A DNA stretch of 64,000 bases from JAGVWJ01 sp964588555 (GTDB lineage: Archaea > Micrarchaeota > Micrarchaeia > Anstonellales > Bilamarchaeaceae). This document shows, one piece after another, positions 51,069-59,529 of this stretch. The number at the start of each line of letters is the position of its first letter. Position 1 is the first letter of the stretch. The stretch is taken from assembly GCA_964588555.1 (NCBI GenBank), contig CAZPPT010000003.1, positions 1-64,000 on the forward strand, given 5' to 3'. Under the pieces are notes generated by a model. It was given only the letters and a program-made list of their open reading frames with translations, was not told the DNA's origin and did not search any database. The position numbers and the translations under genes were made by a program.

Positions 51069-52558
51069 CTGACACATTGGTAAATGTTAAGGAACTTGAG
51101 GATGACTTTGAGCGCTACCTTGGGAAAAGGTGCGTGCTTAAGTCAAAAATCATCCTAGGTAAGAACCTTAAGGGCAAGGCGTATGTCTGCTCCAAACTGA
51201 CCCGTGAAGAACTTGTCAGGCTATCCCGTGAATACCTCGCAATTATCTCTTCTAAAAAGCCAAGCAAGCGAGTACGGGAAAAGGTAATCCAGCGGACAAT
51301 TGAGAATATCCACAATTATTTCAACCGCGGCTACCTTGACTACCGAAAAGCAGTAACTGAAGCGGAGGACTTTGCATCAATTGAATGGGAAGGGGAAGGT
51401 TCAATCATTAGGGATGTGCTTAGGAGGGAATACCTTGATTTTCTTGGCGGCTACGGCATCTATAATATGGGGATCCGGCACCCCAAGATCGTCAAGGCAG
51501 TTGAGATGCAGCTTAAGCGCATGCCGCTTAATTCACAGGAACTGCTTGAACCCTTGCGCGGTGCACTTGCCCAGCTTTTGGGAGAGCTTGCACCAGGCGA
51601 TTTGCAACAGTGTTTTTTCATAAATAACGGCACCGATGCCGTGGAAGGTGCCATGAAGCTTGCACGGCTTTATACGGGCAAATCAGGCTTTATCTCAACC
51701 GTGCGCGGTTTCCATGGCAAGAGCATGGGATCGCTGTCCCTTATGGGCAAGGCGGAGTTTAGAAAGCCGTTTGAGCCGCTCCTTCAGAATATTCATTTTG
51801 TCCCGTTTGGCAATATCCGCGAGTTTGAGCGCGAGCTTAAAAAATTGCAGGCAGTTGGCACGGGCATTGCGGGCTTTGTTGTTGAACCGATCCAGGGCGA
51901 GGCAGGTGCAATCGTCCCTCCTGACGATTACTTCCCCCGCGTGCGTGCCTTATGTGACAAGTATGGCATACTGCTTATTGCAGATGAGGTACAGACCGGC
52001 ATGGGCCGCACCGGCAAGACATTTGCAATGGAACACTGGAATGTCGTCCCAGACATATTATGCCTTGGGAAATCGCTTGGCGGCGGGGTCATGCCGTTAA
52101 GCGCCTTTATGAGTACTCGTAAAATATGGAAAAAACTAGAGGAAAACCCGTTTATCCATACTACGACATTTGGCGGTAACGGCCTTGCGTGCGCTGCCGG
52201 CATTGCCGCAATCAATGTCCTTCTTGAGGAAAACCTGCCTTGGGAGGCAGCACGAAAGGGAGCCTTTTTGCTTAAGGGACTTAAAAAGCTGCAAAAACGG
52301 CATTCGCGCTTTTTTACCGGCGTTCATGGCAAGGGGCTTCTTATCGGCATGGATTTTATTGATACTGCAACCGGCTACGAGGTTGCGGCAGGCCTGTTTA
52401 AGAAACATGTGCTTGTGGCCGGGACGCTTATAAGCGCAAAGACGATCCGTGTCGAGCCCGCGTTAAATATCCCTGACAAATATCTTAGGGTATTCTTACG
52501 AAAGCTTGAGCAGGTTTTGGAACATATTGAGAAGGATGGGGTGCATGGGCACCACTAG
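51065..52558 (+). CDS. Class III aminotransferase (putrescine/diamine aminotransferase-like)
   Basis: 497 residues. An N-terminal segment of about 90 residues (KVIQRTIENIHNYFNRGYLDYRK) is typical of the PatA/YgjG type. The core has NNGTDAVEGAMKLAR, ADEVQTGMGRTG and PLP-lysine CLGKSLGGGVMP. Diamine aminotransferases convert putrescine or cadaverine to aminoaldehydes. ATG 51065 overlaps the previous stop as ATGA, which supports translational coupling. Confidence 0.88.
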   Translation: MTDTLVNVKELEDDFERYLGKRCVLKSKIILGKNLKGKAYVCSKLTREELVRLSREYLAIISSKKPSKRVREKVIQRTIENIHNYFNRGYLDYRKAVTEAEDFASIEWEGEGSIIRDVLRREYLDFLGGYGIYNMGIRHPKIVKAVEMQLKRMPLNSQELLEPLRGALAQLLGELAPGDLQQCFFINNGTDAVEGAMKLARLYTGKSGFISTVRGFHGKSMGSLSLMGKAEFRKPFEPLLQNIHFVPFGNIREFERELKKLQAVGTGIAGFVVEPIQGEAGAIVPPDDYFPRVRALCDKYGILLIADEVQTGMGRTGKTFAMEHWNVVPDILCLGKSLGGGVMPLSAFMSTRKIWKKLEENPFIHTTTFGGNGLACAAGIAAINVLLEENLPWEAARKGAFLLKGLKKLQKRHSRFFTGVHGKGLLIGMDFIDTATGYEVAAGLFKKHVLVAGTLISAKTIRVEPALNIPDKYLRVFLRKLEQVLEHIEKDGVHGHH

Positions 52559-52613
52559 AGTTATAAAAAGTGGAAAAAGAAAGATATTTAAATAATAGTT
52601 CCGTAAAAGACTT

Positions 52614-53588
52614 ATGCCAATCCAAATTTCTGACCGTAATTTATCATATGCGCGGATGACCAAGGAGCGAGGTCTTCTATTAAATCAAAGTGCGGGGCAA
52701 ACTCTATCAAGGGTATTAGAAAGATACTCGGCTCTTATAGATCATTCCTGTATTGTCGCAGTGGGGAGTGATGGCCGACTTGAAAAAGGCCATTTTTCAC
52801 CTTTAGAGGTAAGCATTTATCATAGGGGTTCTGTTGACCTAGGTCCTTTGTTGACTGCAGTACAGCCGTTGGTTGCTACAAACGGTAAGTCACTTCTAAA
52901 AGAGATGCAGCCTGAGACAAAAAATGTTTCTACAGATCGAATGTGTGTCGCGTATGATGATCCTATGCGGGTTTACCCTTCAAGACTTTTTGATGGCTAT
53001 GTACTTTTTGGAAGTGCTGATTTATTTACTGAAGCAAAAAATCGTCTTGTAGCAGAGTGCGTCGCAGGCGCGATCTCAAGTTTTATAACGACTCGAAAAA
53101 AAATTAGCAAAAAAACTATGAATACAGGTAAACAAATGTGGAAAGGGAATGAAATTTTACATTATGATCTTGCCACGGGTGTCGCCTATTTTAGAAACAC
53201 TGATGAGGGCATACAGATCCGTTCATTTAAAGCAGGACCCCTCCGCTATGTTCAAGCGTCAGTTGAGCAAGCCATTGTTGCTTCAATAAGGGGGTTAGCC
53301 AGACGAGCAGGGGTGGCTGCAGCCACAGAGTTCGCCCTTAATCTACCGACGCCTACTGTTGAAAAACTTACCTTTCTTTTTGACCTTAAACATCTTAGGT
53401 TAACCCCTTCGTCATTAAGTGAAGTTGTTGATTGTTACTTGTCTTTCCTTCAACTTTATCATTTAAGTGAAGAAAGATATCGTGCTAACATATATTCTAT
53501 TTCATTTAATTCAACGGAAGCAAGCGAGCGTATTATGATCTTAGCAAGGCTATTGGGGGGGACCACACATATCTTTGCAGGCGAATAA
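52614..53588 (+). CDS. Unknown protein, possible nucleotidyltransferase-like start
   Basis: 324 residues, mostly helical after residue 130. AVGSDGRLEKGHFSPLEVSIY near residue 50 resembles the GS-x-x-R-E ... D/E strand of DUF294-type nucleotidyltransferases, but the second acidic residue is not clear. AGATATTTAAATAA about 25 nt upstream supports the ATG. No neighbour gives a function. Confidence 0.55.
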   Translation: MPIQISDRNLSYARMTKERGLLLNQSAGQTLSRVLERYSALIDHSCIVAVGSDGRLEKGHFSPLEVSIYHRGSVDLGPLLTAVQPLVATNGKSLLKEMQPETKNVSTDRMCVAYDDPMRVYPSRLFDGYVLFGSADLFTEAKNRLVAECVAGAISSFITTRKKISKKTMNTGKQMWKGNEILHYDLATGVAYFRNTDEGIQIRSFKAGPLRYVQASVEQAIVASIRGLARRAGVAAATEFALNLPTPTVEKLTFLFDLKHLRLTPSSLSEVVDCYLSFLQLYHLSEERYRANIYSISFNSTEASERIMILARLLGGTTHIFAGE

Positions 53589-53651
53589 ATACATTTAAAA
53601 ACCCTTTCTAACACTATTAAATAGTAATAATTTATGGCTAGAGGTGAATAT

Positions 53652-53786
53652 ATGATTTGTGGTATAACAAAGAAATGTAAAACAAACAACAAAAGTAAGA
53701 AAACCAAGGTTTGCTGGCATGAGGTTGCCATCGTTGTTGTCGTAGCACTCATCGTTGTTGCAGCAAGCACGGGCATCGTTGCATAA
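53652..53786 (+). CDS. 44-residue small membrane protein
   Basis: A basic, Cys-containing N-terminus (MICGITKKCKTNNKSKKTKVC) precedes one hydrophobic helix (VAIVVVVALIVVAASTGIVA). GAGGTGA four bases before the ATG supports this start; an in-frame ATG at 53634 is possible. A Type I-like or tail-anchored orientation cannot be decided. It stands alone between two hypothetical genes. Confidence 0.65.
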   Translation: MICGITKKCKTNNKSKKTKVCWHEVAIVVVVALIVVAASTGIVA

Positions 53787-53825
53787 TTTCTTTTACTTTT
53801 TAAACCTTTTTATCGTAAGGTATGT

Positions 53826-54071
53826 ATGAAGCATGAATGGCGTACCTGCACCAAATGCAAAAAGCGTTATTTTGTATCAATTTCTCCGGATTTGGCAGGC
53901 GAGGTCATCGAAACGTACTTTATGGGATTAAAGAAAATCTCAGAGCGCCATGCTTCATCAGAGAAATTTGTCTGCGCGATTTGCGACGGGTCGTATAAAC
54001 CCGCTGTGGCAAACGAGCCGCGTACAAAGCCGGCTGCAAAGAAACCTACTACTTCTAAATCGCGTAAATAA
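53826..54071 (+). CDS. Small two-CxxC protein
   Basis: 81 residues. CTKCK at residues 8-12 and CAICDG at about 51-56 would bind one zinc ion. A Lys/Pro/Ala-rich basic tail (PAAKKPTTSKSRK) could touch nucleic acid. TTTAAACC about 27 nt upstream fits a leaderless start. No family recognised. Confidence 0.65.
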   Translation: MKHEWRTCTKCKKRYFVSISPDLAGEVIETYFMGLKKISERHASSEKFVCAICDGSYKPAVANEPRTKPAAKKPTTSKSRK

Positions 54072-54106
54072 ATACATATTTAAACACTTTTAAGCATAAT
54101 TTATTC

Positions 54107-54607
54107 ATGAAGCACTGGCACTTTAAGCGCGACCTTGTGGAAAACCGATTTACTCTTAGCACTCAAAAGACGCTCCTTAAAACCCGCCTTGGGGCACGAA
54201 ACTATTACACCCCGCGTCAATGGGAACGTCATTTTTACGAGCGTATCGGCATCCGGAAAGTTGAAAAGGCGCTTATTTTCGTTACGGGGGACAAACCTGC
54301 TGTCGCAACCAACTATTCCCTGGGTTCTGAAGCATCCCTTTCTGTATTAACTGAATTTGAGTCAAAAACGCGGTCAAGCGAACGGGTCCATCTTGTCGGT
54401 TCCGCACTTTCGCTTGGCGGTCTTGCAGTTTTTGCAATCGCCTTTGAGCACCCCGTGCTTCAGATAATCGGGGAAGTGGCAAGCGCATCCTCATTCTTAC
54501 TAAATACTTCATTTGTGCTCCTTCAGCGTTACCATCGGGCCAGGATTTATTCAATTTTTGAACGCCTCCTTAAGTCAATTGAAAAACAGGAATCAAAAGT
54601 TATTTAA
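54107..54607 (+). CDS. Membrane protein of unknown function
   Basis: 166 residues. The first 90 residues are charged (HFYERIGIRKVEKALIF); two hydrophobic stretches (SALSLGGLAVFAIAFEH and IGEVASASSFLLNTSFVLL) follow, then a basic tail. TATTTAAACAC lies about 30 nt before the ATG. It is followed by an exported protein gene 22 nt later. Confidence 0.6.
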   Translation: MKHWHFKRDLVENRFTLSTQKTLLKTRLGARNYYTPRQWERHFYERIGIRKVEKALIFVTGDKPAVATNYSLGSEASLSVLTEFESKTRSSERVHLVGSALSLGGLAVFAIAFEHPVLQIIGEVASASSFLLNTSFVLLQRYHRARIYSIFERLLKSIEKQESKVI

Positions 54608-54629
54608 ATTATTTCTTCCTTTTCAGCGC

Positions 54630-55151
54630 ATGAAAACTATATCTATTCTTTTGATGCTCTGTTCTTTTCTTTTTGCCTCACCGTTTCTTGATGAAAGGAT
54701 TGCAGATTTAAAATCTGATTTGCCGGGGCAGCCGGTGCCACCACAGTTTTCTTCTGTTTTCGAAGATGGTATTTACCTTATAAATGTGGTGCCAGGGATC
54801 ACAGTTAGCGAAGCATATGCTGATCGCAGGACTGTCTTTAATCAGAAGGATAAAGCTTATTCGCTTTATATTACAATTTCTTCAGGCAAAGTCGCTTCAG
54901 TTTCCGGTGTCACATCAGAATCACGCGAGGCAATTTCCGGCGTAGTAACGATTACCGAAGGTGCGGCTACCCGTATTCTTAAAAGCCCCGACCCGCTTGA
55001 TGCTTTGGTGCATGCACGAAAAAATAATGAGCTGCGATACCTTACCCTTCATTGGAAACTTGAGCTCAAGCTGGTACTTTTGAAAACGGTCGGGATATTT
55101 TTAACTGCATTTAACAGTGATTTTGCCAAACTTTTACCACTTTTGCAGTGA
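54630..55151 (+). CDS. Exported protein of unknown function
   Basis: 173 residues with a clear signal peptide (ISILLMLCSFLFASPF). The mature part is beta-rich (YSLYITISSGKVASVSGV, EAISGVVTITEGAATRILKS), ending in a moderately hydrophobic stretch. ATTTAAATTA lies about 25 nt upstream. Function unknown. Confidence 0.65.
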   Translation: MKTISILLMLCSFLFASPFLDERIADLKSDLPGQPVPPQFSSVFEDGIYLINVVPGITVSEAYADRRTVFNQKDKAYSLYITISSGKVASVSGVTSESREAISGVVTITEGAATRILKSPDPLDALVHARKNNELRYLTLHWKLELKLVLLKTVGIFLTAFNSDFAKLLPLLQ

Positions 55152-55192
55152 ATCATTAAATATCCCCCATGTGCAGTATGTCAGGTGATCCT

Positions 55193-55822
55193 ATGAATAT
55201 TGGCGTACTTGGTTCAGGCATTGTTGGGCAGACACTTGCACAAGGATTTGTAAAACATGGCCATTCCGTCATGGTTGGTACGAACAGCAAAGTTGACGAG
55301 TTAAAGTCAAAGGGATTTAACGCAGGTACGTTTGCAGATGCGGCATCATTTGGCGAAATCATCGTTTTAGCAGTCAAGGGCACCCATGCAAAGGATGCCC
55401 TTACCAGTGCGAATGCCGAACATCTAAAAAACAAGGTCGTTATCGATGTGACTAACCCCATTGCCGACGCGCCACCGGCAAACGGCGTATTGAAATTTTT
55501 TACCTCGCTTGACAACTCACTTATGGAACAATTGCAGCATGCGTTTCCCACAGTTCGTTTTGTCAAGGCATTTAACAGCATCGGAAACGCGTTTATGGTA
55601 AACCCTGATTTTAACGGCGTAAAGCCGACCATGTTCTTCTGCGGCAATGATGCAGGTGCAAAGAAAGAGGTTGCAAAGATTCTCGAACAGTTTGGCTTTG
55701 AACCGGCAGATATGGGCGGCGCTGAGGCTGCACGTGCGATTGAGCCACTTTGTATGCTCTGGTGCATCCCCGGCTTTTTACGAAATGAATGGGGGCATGC
55801 GTTTAAGCTTCTGAAGAAGTAA
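55193..55822 (+). CDS. NADP-binding reductase, F420-dependent NADP reductase-like
   Basis: 209 residues. NIGVLGSGIVGQTLAQGF with a following GHSVMVGTNS is the Rossmann start of the NADP oxidoreductase family that includes Fno. VVIDVTNPIA and VKAFNSIGNAFM are typical of this group. Cofactor F420 use is not shown; many relatives act on other acceptors. AGGTGATCCT directly precedes ATG 55193. Confidence 0.85.
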   Translation: MNIGVLGSGIVGQTLAQGFVKHGHSVMVGTNSKVDELKSKGFNAGTFADAASFGEIIVLAVKGTHAKDALTSANAEHLKNKVVIDVTNPIADAPPANGVLKFFTSLDNSLMEQLQHAFPTVRFVKAFNSIGNAFMVNPDFNGVKPTMFFCGNDAGAKKEVAKILEQFGFEPADMGGAEAARAIEPLCMLWCIPGFLRNEWGHAFKLLKK

Positions 55823-55898
55823 TGGAAAATATCAATGAAGCAATTGAGCTGTGTTGCGAGTATACTTAAATTTCTACTTTTCAGCAGTAACGTTTATA

Positions 55899-55916
55899 AA
55901 TAAGATTAATCTTATT
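55899..55916. promoter_or_regulatory. 18-nt perfect palindrome upstream of AbrB/MazF
   Basis: AATAAGATT followed by AATCTTATT reads the same on both strands. It overlaps the end of a TTTATAAA TATA-like box and ends 16 nt before the antitoxin ATG. It is a likely operator for autoregulation by the AbrB-type antitoxin. Confidence 0.65.
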
Positions 55917-55932
55917 ATAACGTGGTGATACG

Positions 55933-56196
55933 ATGAACATAATTGAAACGGTTAAAGTATCCTCGCGCGGTCAGATAGTCATTCCTGAAAGTGTACGAGA
56001 GGAACTCGACATAGAAGAAGGTACCAAACTCGTATTGGTTGAAGATAACGGCAAGATTACACTTGAGAAAGAAGAACAATTTCTTAAGGAACTTAAAGAA
56101 CGTAAAGAAAAAGCAGGATGGCTCGCAGTAGCAGAAAAATCTCTCGAGCGAGTATGGAATAATAAAAAAGATGATGAAACATGGAACAAATACTAA
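55933..56196 (+). CDS. AbrB/SpoVT-type antitoxin
   Basis: 87 residues. ETVKVSSRGQIVIPESVREELDIEEGTKLVLVEDNGKI is the swapped-hairpin AbrB DNA-binding fold. The C-terminal tail (RKEKAGWLAVAEKSLERVW) probably wraps the MazF-like toxin. GTGGTGATACG precedes the ATG. It is coupled to the next gene. Confidence 0.93.
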   Translation: MNIIETVKVSSRGQIVIPESVREELDIEEGTKLVLVEDNGKITLEKEEQFLKELKERKEKAGWLAVAEKSLERVWNNKKDDETWNKY

Positions 56197-56198
56197 AA

Positions 56199-56516
56199 AT
56201 GAGGGACATTATTCTTATTCCATTTCCCTTTTCAGATCAAAGTGGAATGAAGAAAAGACCCGCACTTATACTTAGCAATGAAAAATTTAATCATTCAAAT
56301 GATATCATTGCATGTGCAATAACTTCAAATAAGGACAGTATTTTTTTGATCCCTATCAAACCAGAAGATTGGAAAGACGGAGTCTATTCAGAAAGTTATG
56401 TTAAAACTGGCAATATTATTACTATTGACAAAGATCTTGTGATCAAACGAATCGGTCGGTTGAGTGCTGAACGATTTAATGAAGTTTTGTCAAATGTTAA
56501 AGAGTTAATTGGATAG
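56199..56516 (+). CDS. MazF/PemK-type toxin
   Basis: 105 residues. RDIILIPFPFSDQSGMKKRPALIL is the canonical start, with the Arg and later Thr/Ser of the mRNA interferase site (ACAITSNKDS). It cuts single-stranded RNA. ATG 56199 lies two bases past the antitoxin stop; the in-frame ATG 56181 overlaps the antitoxin and is an alternative. Confidence 0.92.
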   Translation: MRDIILIPFPFSDQSGMKKRPALILSNEKFNHSNDIIACAITSNKDSIFLIPIKPEDWKDGVYSESYVKTGNIITIDKDLVIKRIGRLSAERFNEVLSNVKELIG

Positions 56517-56684
56517 AAAATTATTTTAGAAATTCTATTAGATTTATGGAATTTTAATTTAATACGCTGAAAGCGGGCGAGTTAAATAATTATATTTTGT
56601 TTTCGGGACGAGGGGTTAAAAATAATGCGGGAGAGAAATGAACGCGGGGGCGTGGAATTAAATAACTAATGGACGAGTTATTTC

Positions 56685-57107
56685 GTGAAGCGAGATTTTG
56701 AAATTGGTGAAATTGTGGCAAGTATAAAGGAATTAAAAGAAATACGCAAATGGCTAGAATTATTTTCAAGTTCCAAAAATCAGGCCGCTTTAGAACAGAG
56801 TCTCGAACACACTAAAAATCTCGCTTCTGAAATAAAAAACTTGAATTATGAATTAACTCAGCTAAGAAATAATACAAAAACTTCAAATCAACTTTTAGAA
56901 GATATATCTAGGATGTCTAAAGAAAGTAGCAAACAAACTGAACTTATGGTGTGGTTTACAGGCATTGCAATTGTAATTGCCTTTTTTCAGTTATTATTCG
57001 TACTTAATTCCGAATATAGCAAATCAATTTTTAATTTAGTGAGTATTTTAGCAGTAGCGATATTGTTCTTTTATTTATGGATTAAGCAAATAGTATTTAA
57101 AAAATAA
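56685..57107 (+). CDS. Coiled-coil protein with two C-terminal membrane helices
   Basis: 140 residues, AT-rich. Residues 10-85 are a long charged helix (LEQSLEHTKNLASEIKNLNYELTQL), predicted coiled coil. Two hydrophobic helices (about 92-110 and 115-133) follow. GTG 56685 is the first in-frame start. It is followed 57 nt later by the nuclease-like gene on the same strand. A membrane effector or sensor role is speculation. Confidence 0.55.
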   Translation: MKRDFEIGEIVASIKELKEIRKWLELFSSSKNQAALEQSLEHTKNLASEIKNLNYELTQLRNNTKTSNQLLEDISRMSKESSKQTELMVWFTGIAIVIAFFQLLFVLNSEYSKSIFNLVSILAVAILFFYLWIKQIVFKK

Positions 57108-57163
57108 AATAATTTAAGAAATTCAAAAATAATTTAGGAAAAAAGTAAAGATAGGTAGAGGTT

Positions 57164-57946
57164 ATGCACCTAGGTGGATCGATTAAAGAAGGATTTGACT
57201 GGGAAAAATTAGCCGGTTTTATTCTCTCTGAGTTTTCATATATAAGCCAGCCAATAAGTGTTCCCGATGATATTGGTGCAGATTTTATTTGTAATCCATT
57301 TGAAATTTTTAACAAAGGTGGAAAGAAGTTTATTATGCCGATAAATTCTGCGTTTTATATCCAAATTAAGAAGAAAACATGGGATAAAGGCGCTAAGAAA
57401 ACTTTGAATAAAGACAAAGAAATTCCGATAAAAAATCACATTAGTCGACTTTTCTGTAGTGCTTGGCTACCGTTTTTTGTTGGAATTATAGATCGTCGAA
57501 CGATGAGTTTAACATTTTATTCGGGAAGGCACCTTGCTTCTTTTTATCATTGTTATGGAGATCCCTTAGATGATCTAGAAAATAAAGTTAAGGTCTTATT
57601 AAAAGAAGATGATGGAGCACCATCTTATAGTAAAGAAGAAAATATCTATAAGATTACGTTTCCAAAAATTGCTGTGCTTAATGCAACTAATGAAAACGAA
57701 ATGAAAGCGGAATGGAAAAAGGTTTTGGTCGAGATCCAAGAAATTCAAAGCACGATAGCTGAGCAAAGATATTATATATTATTAAGCAATATTAGAAATC
57801 TCGAACCAGACCCTAAGTTTGTAGCCTACTTTAGAAAAAGCGTATGGTGGAGAGAAATAGGTGAATTTAGATCTAAATGGGAAAAACATCATCTAAGTAA
57901 ACCACCACTATCTCCACCGCACATCAGTAAACCAAACCAACCCTAA
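57164..57946 (+). CDS. DUF4365/PD-(D/E)XK-like protein, intact copy
   Basis: 260 residues. VPDDIGADFICNPF followed by SAFYIQIKKK gives the spaced D...QxK pattern of DUF4365/restriction-like nucleases. LTFYSGRHL and FPKIAVL are shared with the broken copy at 39486-40173. The C-terminal part (LEPDPKFVAYFRKSVWW) is intact here. Nuclease activity is inferred from motif shape only. The region is AT-rich and lies in a cluster of toxin-antitoxin genes. Confidence 0.6.
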   Translation: MHLGGSIKEGFDWEKLAGFILSEFSYISQPISVPDDIGADFICNPFEIFNKGGKKFIMPINSAFYIQIKKKTWDKGAKKTLNKDKEIPIKNHISRLFCSAWLPFFVGIIDRRTMSLTFYSGRHLASFYHCYGDPLDDLENKVKVLLKEDDGAPSYSKEENIYKITFPKIAVLNATNENEMKAEWKKVLVEIQEIQSTIAEQRYYILLSNIRNLEPDPKFVAYFRKSVWWREIGEFRSKWEKHHLSKPPLSPPHISKPNQP

Positions 57947-58134
57947 ACAACCCAAAAATCATTCTTTCATAGAGTTTTACCCGTGTAAGCCCGCTTTCGT
58001 GTTCAGGTTTTGCAGCATCATATTGTGATGGTAAACCATAGTACAAAAAGAGTAGGTTGTTTTCACAGTGTGGTTTACTGTTACGGTTTTTTATTTTTTA
58101 TTTGGTTTACTATAGTGCGGTTTTTATATAATCA

Positions 58135-58572
58135 TTAGCTTTTGCCTGCATCAATTTTTTGCATTTGATCTCTTACTGTTTTAAAATAAGATCCCCTCAG
58201 ATATCCAAAAATTTGATTAACGTCCGGATAGCTTCCATATGGGGCAAGTGCTCTTAATGATTGAACTACTTCTTTTGCCGTTTCAGGTTCTCGTTCATAT
58301 CCAACTATAATATTTGCAGCGTGTCTCACAAGAATACGAAACGCTCTACGAAGGTGTGGGTTTTCCCTAGCTATTTCAGATTTAGAAAAAGACGGAGTTG
58401 TAGTAGTTTTTAGTTGGTTCGTACCTGCCATTTCGATAATTGTATCAAGAAGTTGCGCGTTTAACCATATTTTCTTCGGTACCTTAGTACGGCGGCTTTT
58501 TTGAGAAGGTAACCTGTTATGTTTCGATCCAGCTAATGCGTAATTCATATAATCCCAATTATTATTTATCAT
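58135..58572 (-). CDS. Small helical protein, unknown
   Basis: 145 residues. A basic N-terminus (RLPSQKSRRTKVPKKIW) and a helical body (SEIARENPHLRRAFRILVRHAANIIVGYE) suggest nucleic acid or protein binding. No family is recognised. It is an isolated minus-strand gene preceded by about 130 nt without a gene. Confidence 0.5.
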   Translation of the reverse strand: MINNNWDYMNYALAGSKHNRLPSQKSRRTKVPKKIWLNAQLLDTIIEMAGTNQLKTTTTPSFSKSEIARENPHLRRAFRILVRHAANIIVGYEREPETAKEVVQSLRALAPYGSYPDVNQIFGYLRGSYFKTVRDQMQKIDAGKS

Positions 58573-58705
58573 TGCATCTATTTAAATCTATCTATTTCCT
58601 CTTTTAACAACTCTAAAACATCCACACTTTTTTTCGTTTAGGTTAGCTTTCAGCATAAAAATACGCTATGTTTAAAATTCCTAAAGAGTATACGAATTTC
58701 TAAAT

Positions 58706-59140
58706 CTATTTTTTCTTTTCTTCTTTGAAGGGATTTATGACTGTAAGCCAGGGAATTTTCTTAAAATCAGCGCTATTTTCTGAATAGATTGTATCTATAC
58801 CATTCTCCTGCATTGTTGCAGCGAGGAGTGCATCAAAAAAATGCAATTTATATTCTTTAGATAACGTTAGAGCATCCATTATAGTGTGGGCATTATAAAA
58901 TAGTACTTTTGAACATTCTGAAAGATCAAAAACATACTGTCTTATAAGATTTTTATCTATGGATGGAAAAGATTTATCTCCAAGAACGCGTGAAAATTCG
59001 ACCAAATTTTGTATGCTTAAGATGAGACATTCTTCATCTATGCGCGTATTTAATAATTGCGCGCAAACAGCATGCTTATCACCTTCTTTTTTATGATGTG
59101 CATAGACAAGGAGATTGGTATCAATAAGACCTCTAATCAT
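58706..59140 (-). CDS. VapC-type PIN domain toxin
   Basis: 144 residues. GLIDTNLLVYAHHKK gives the first catalytic Asp, NLVEFSRVLG the Glu, and LHFFDALLAATMQENG with later acidic residues complete the site. PIN toxins cleave RNA in a Mg-dependent way. ATG 59140 overlaps the antitoxin stop by eight bases; ATG 59149 is an alternative. Confidence 0.9.
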   Translation of the reverse strand: MIRGLIDTNLLVYAHHKKEGDKHAVCAQLLNTRIDEECLILSIQNLVEFSRVLGDKSFPSIDKNLIRQYVFDLSECSKVLFYNAHTIMDALTLSKEYKLHFFDALLAATMQENGIDTIYSENSADFKKIPWLTVINPFKEEKKK

Positions 59141-59360
59141 AGATTTCATCTCTCGATTGATACATTTTATATTCAAAATCTATGCCTTCTGTTAACCTTT
59201 TTTTTAGTCTTTCTTTGACTATACTTCTCTCGTTTTTTAGTTTATCTAGCGCTTTTTGAACAACTTCGCGTATCGCACCTTTTTTGGCCCCACTTTCATG
59301 TGCCAAACGACGCAAAAATGCTTCATGTTCATCATCTAAGGAGATTAAAACATTTCCCAT
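59133..59360 (-). CDS. VapB-type antitoxin
   Basis: 75 residues. VLISLDDEHEAFLRRLAHESGAKKGAIREVVQKALDKL is a ribbon-helix-helix-like DNA-binding start, and the tail (GIDFEYKMYQSRDEIYD) likely binds the PIN partner. Its promoter region is an AT-rich TATATA run at 59370-59402. Confidence 0.8.
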   Translation of the reverse strand: MGNVLISLDDEHEAFLRRLAHESGAKKGAIREVVQKALDKLKNERSIVKERLKKRLTEGIDFEYKMYQSRDEIYD

Positions 59361-59415
59361 CTGATCACCTATATATAAATATGTAATCTATATATTTATA
59401 TATTTTACGATTTCC

Positions 59416-59529
59416 TTACCTGTTCGCCAGTTCCTTAAGCACTGCTTTTTTCGCATTTATGATCTCTAGCGCTAGCTTATCCACGTATGCCTTGTCGCCC
59501 TTAATCGTAACCAATTCCTTCTTTTTCAT
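59416..59529 (-). CDS. 37-residue peptide coupled to Fic
   Basis: MKKKELVTIKGDKAYVDKLA starts a short, charged, helical peptide ending LKELANR. Its ATG overlaps the fic stop (ATGA), so it is probably translated from the same message. An antitoxin-like role is only suggested by position; Fic inhibitors are usually upstream or intramolecular. Confidence 0.5.
   Translation of the reverse strand: MKKKELVTIKGDKAYVDKLALEIINAKKAVLKELANR

Noticed and set aside
57947..58134. Short repeats GGTTTACT and GGTAAACC
   Set aside because: The matches are only 8-12 nt and irregular in spacing, so no defined element could be supported.
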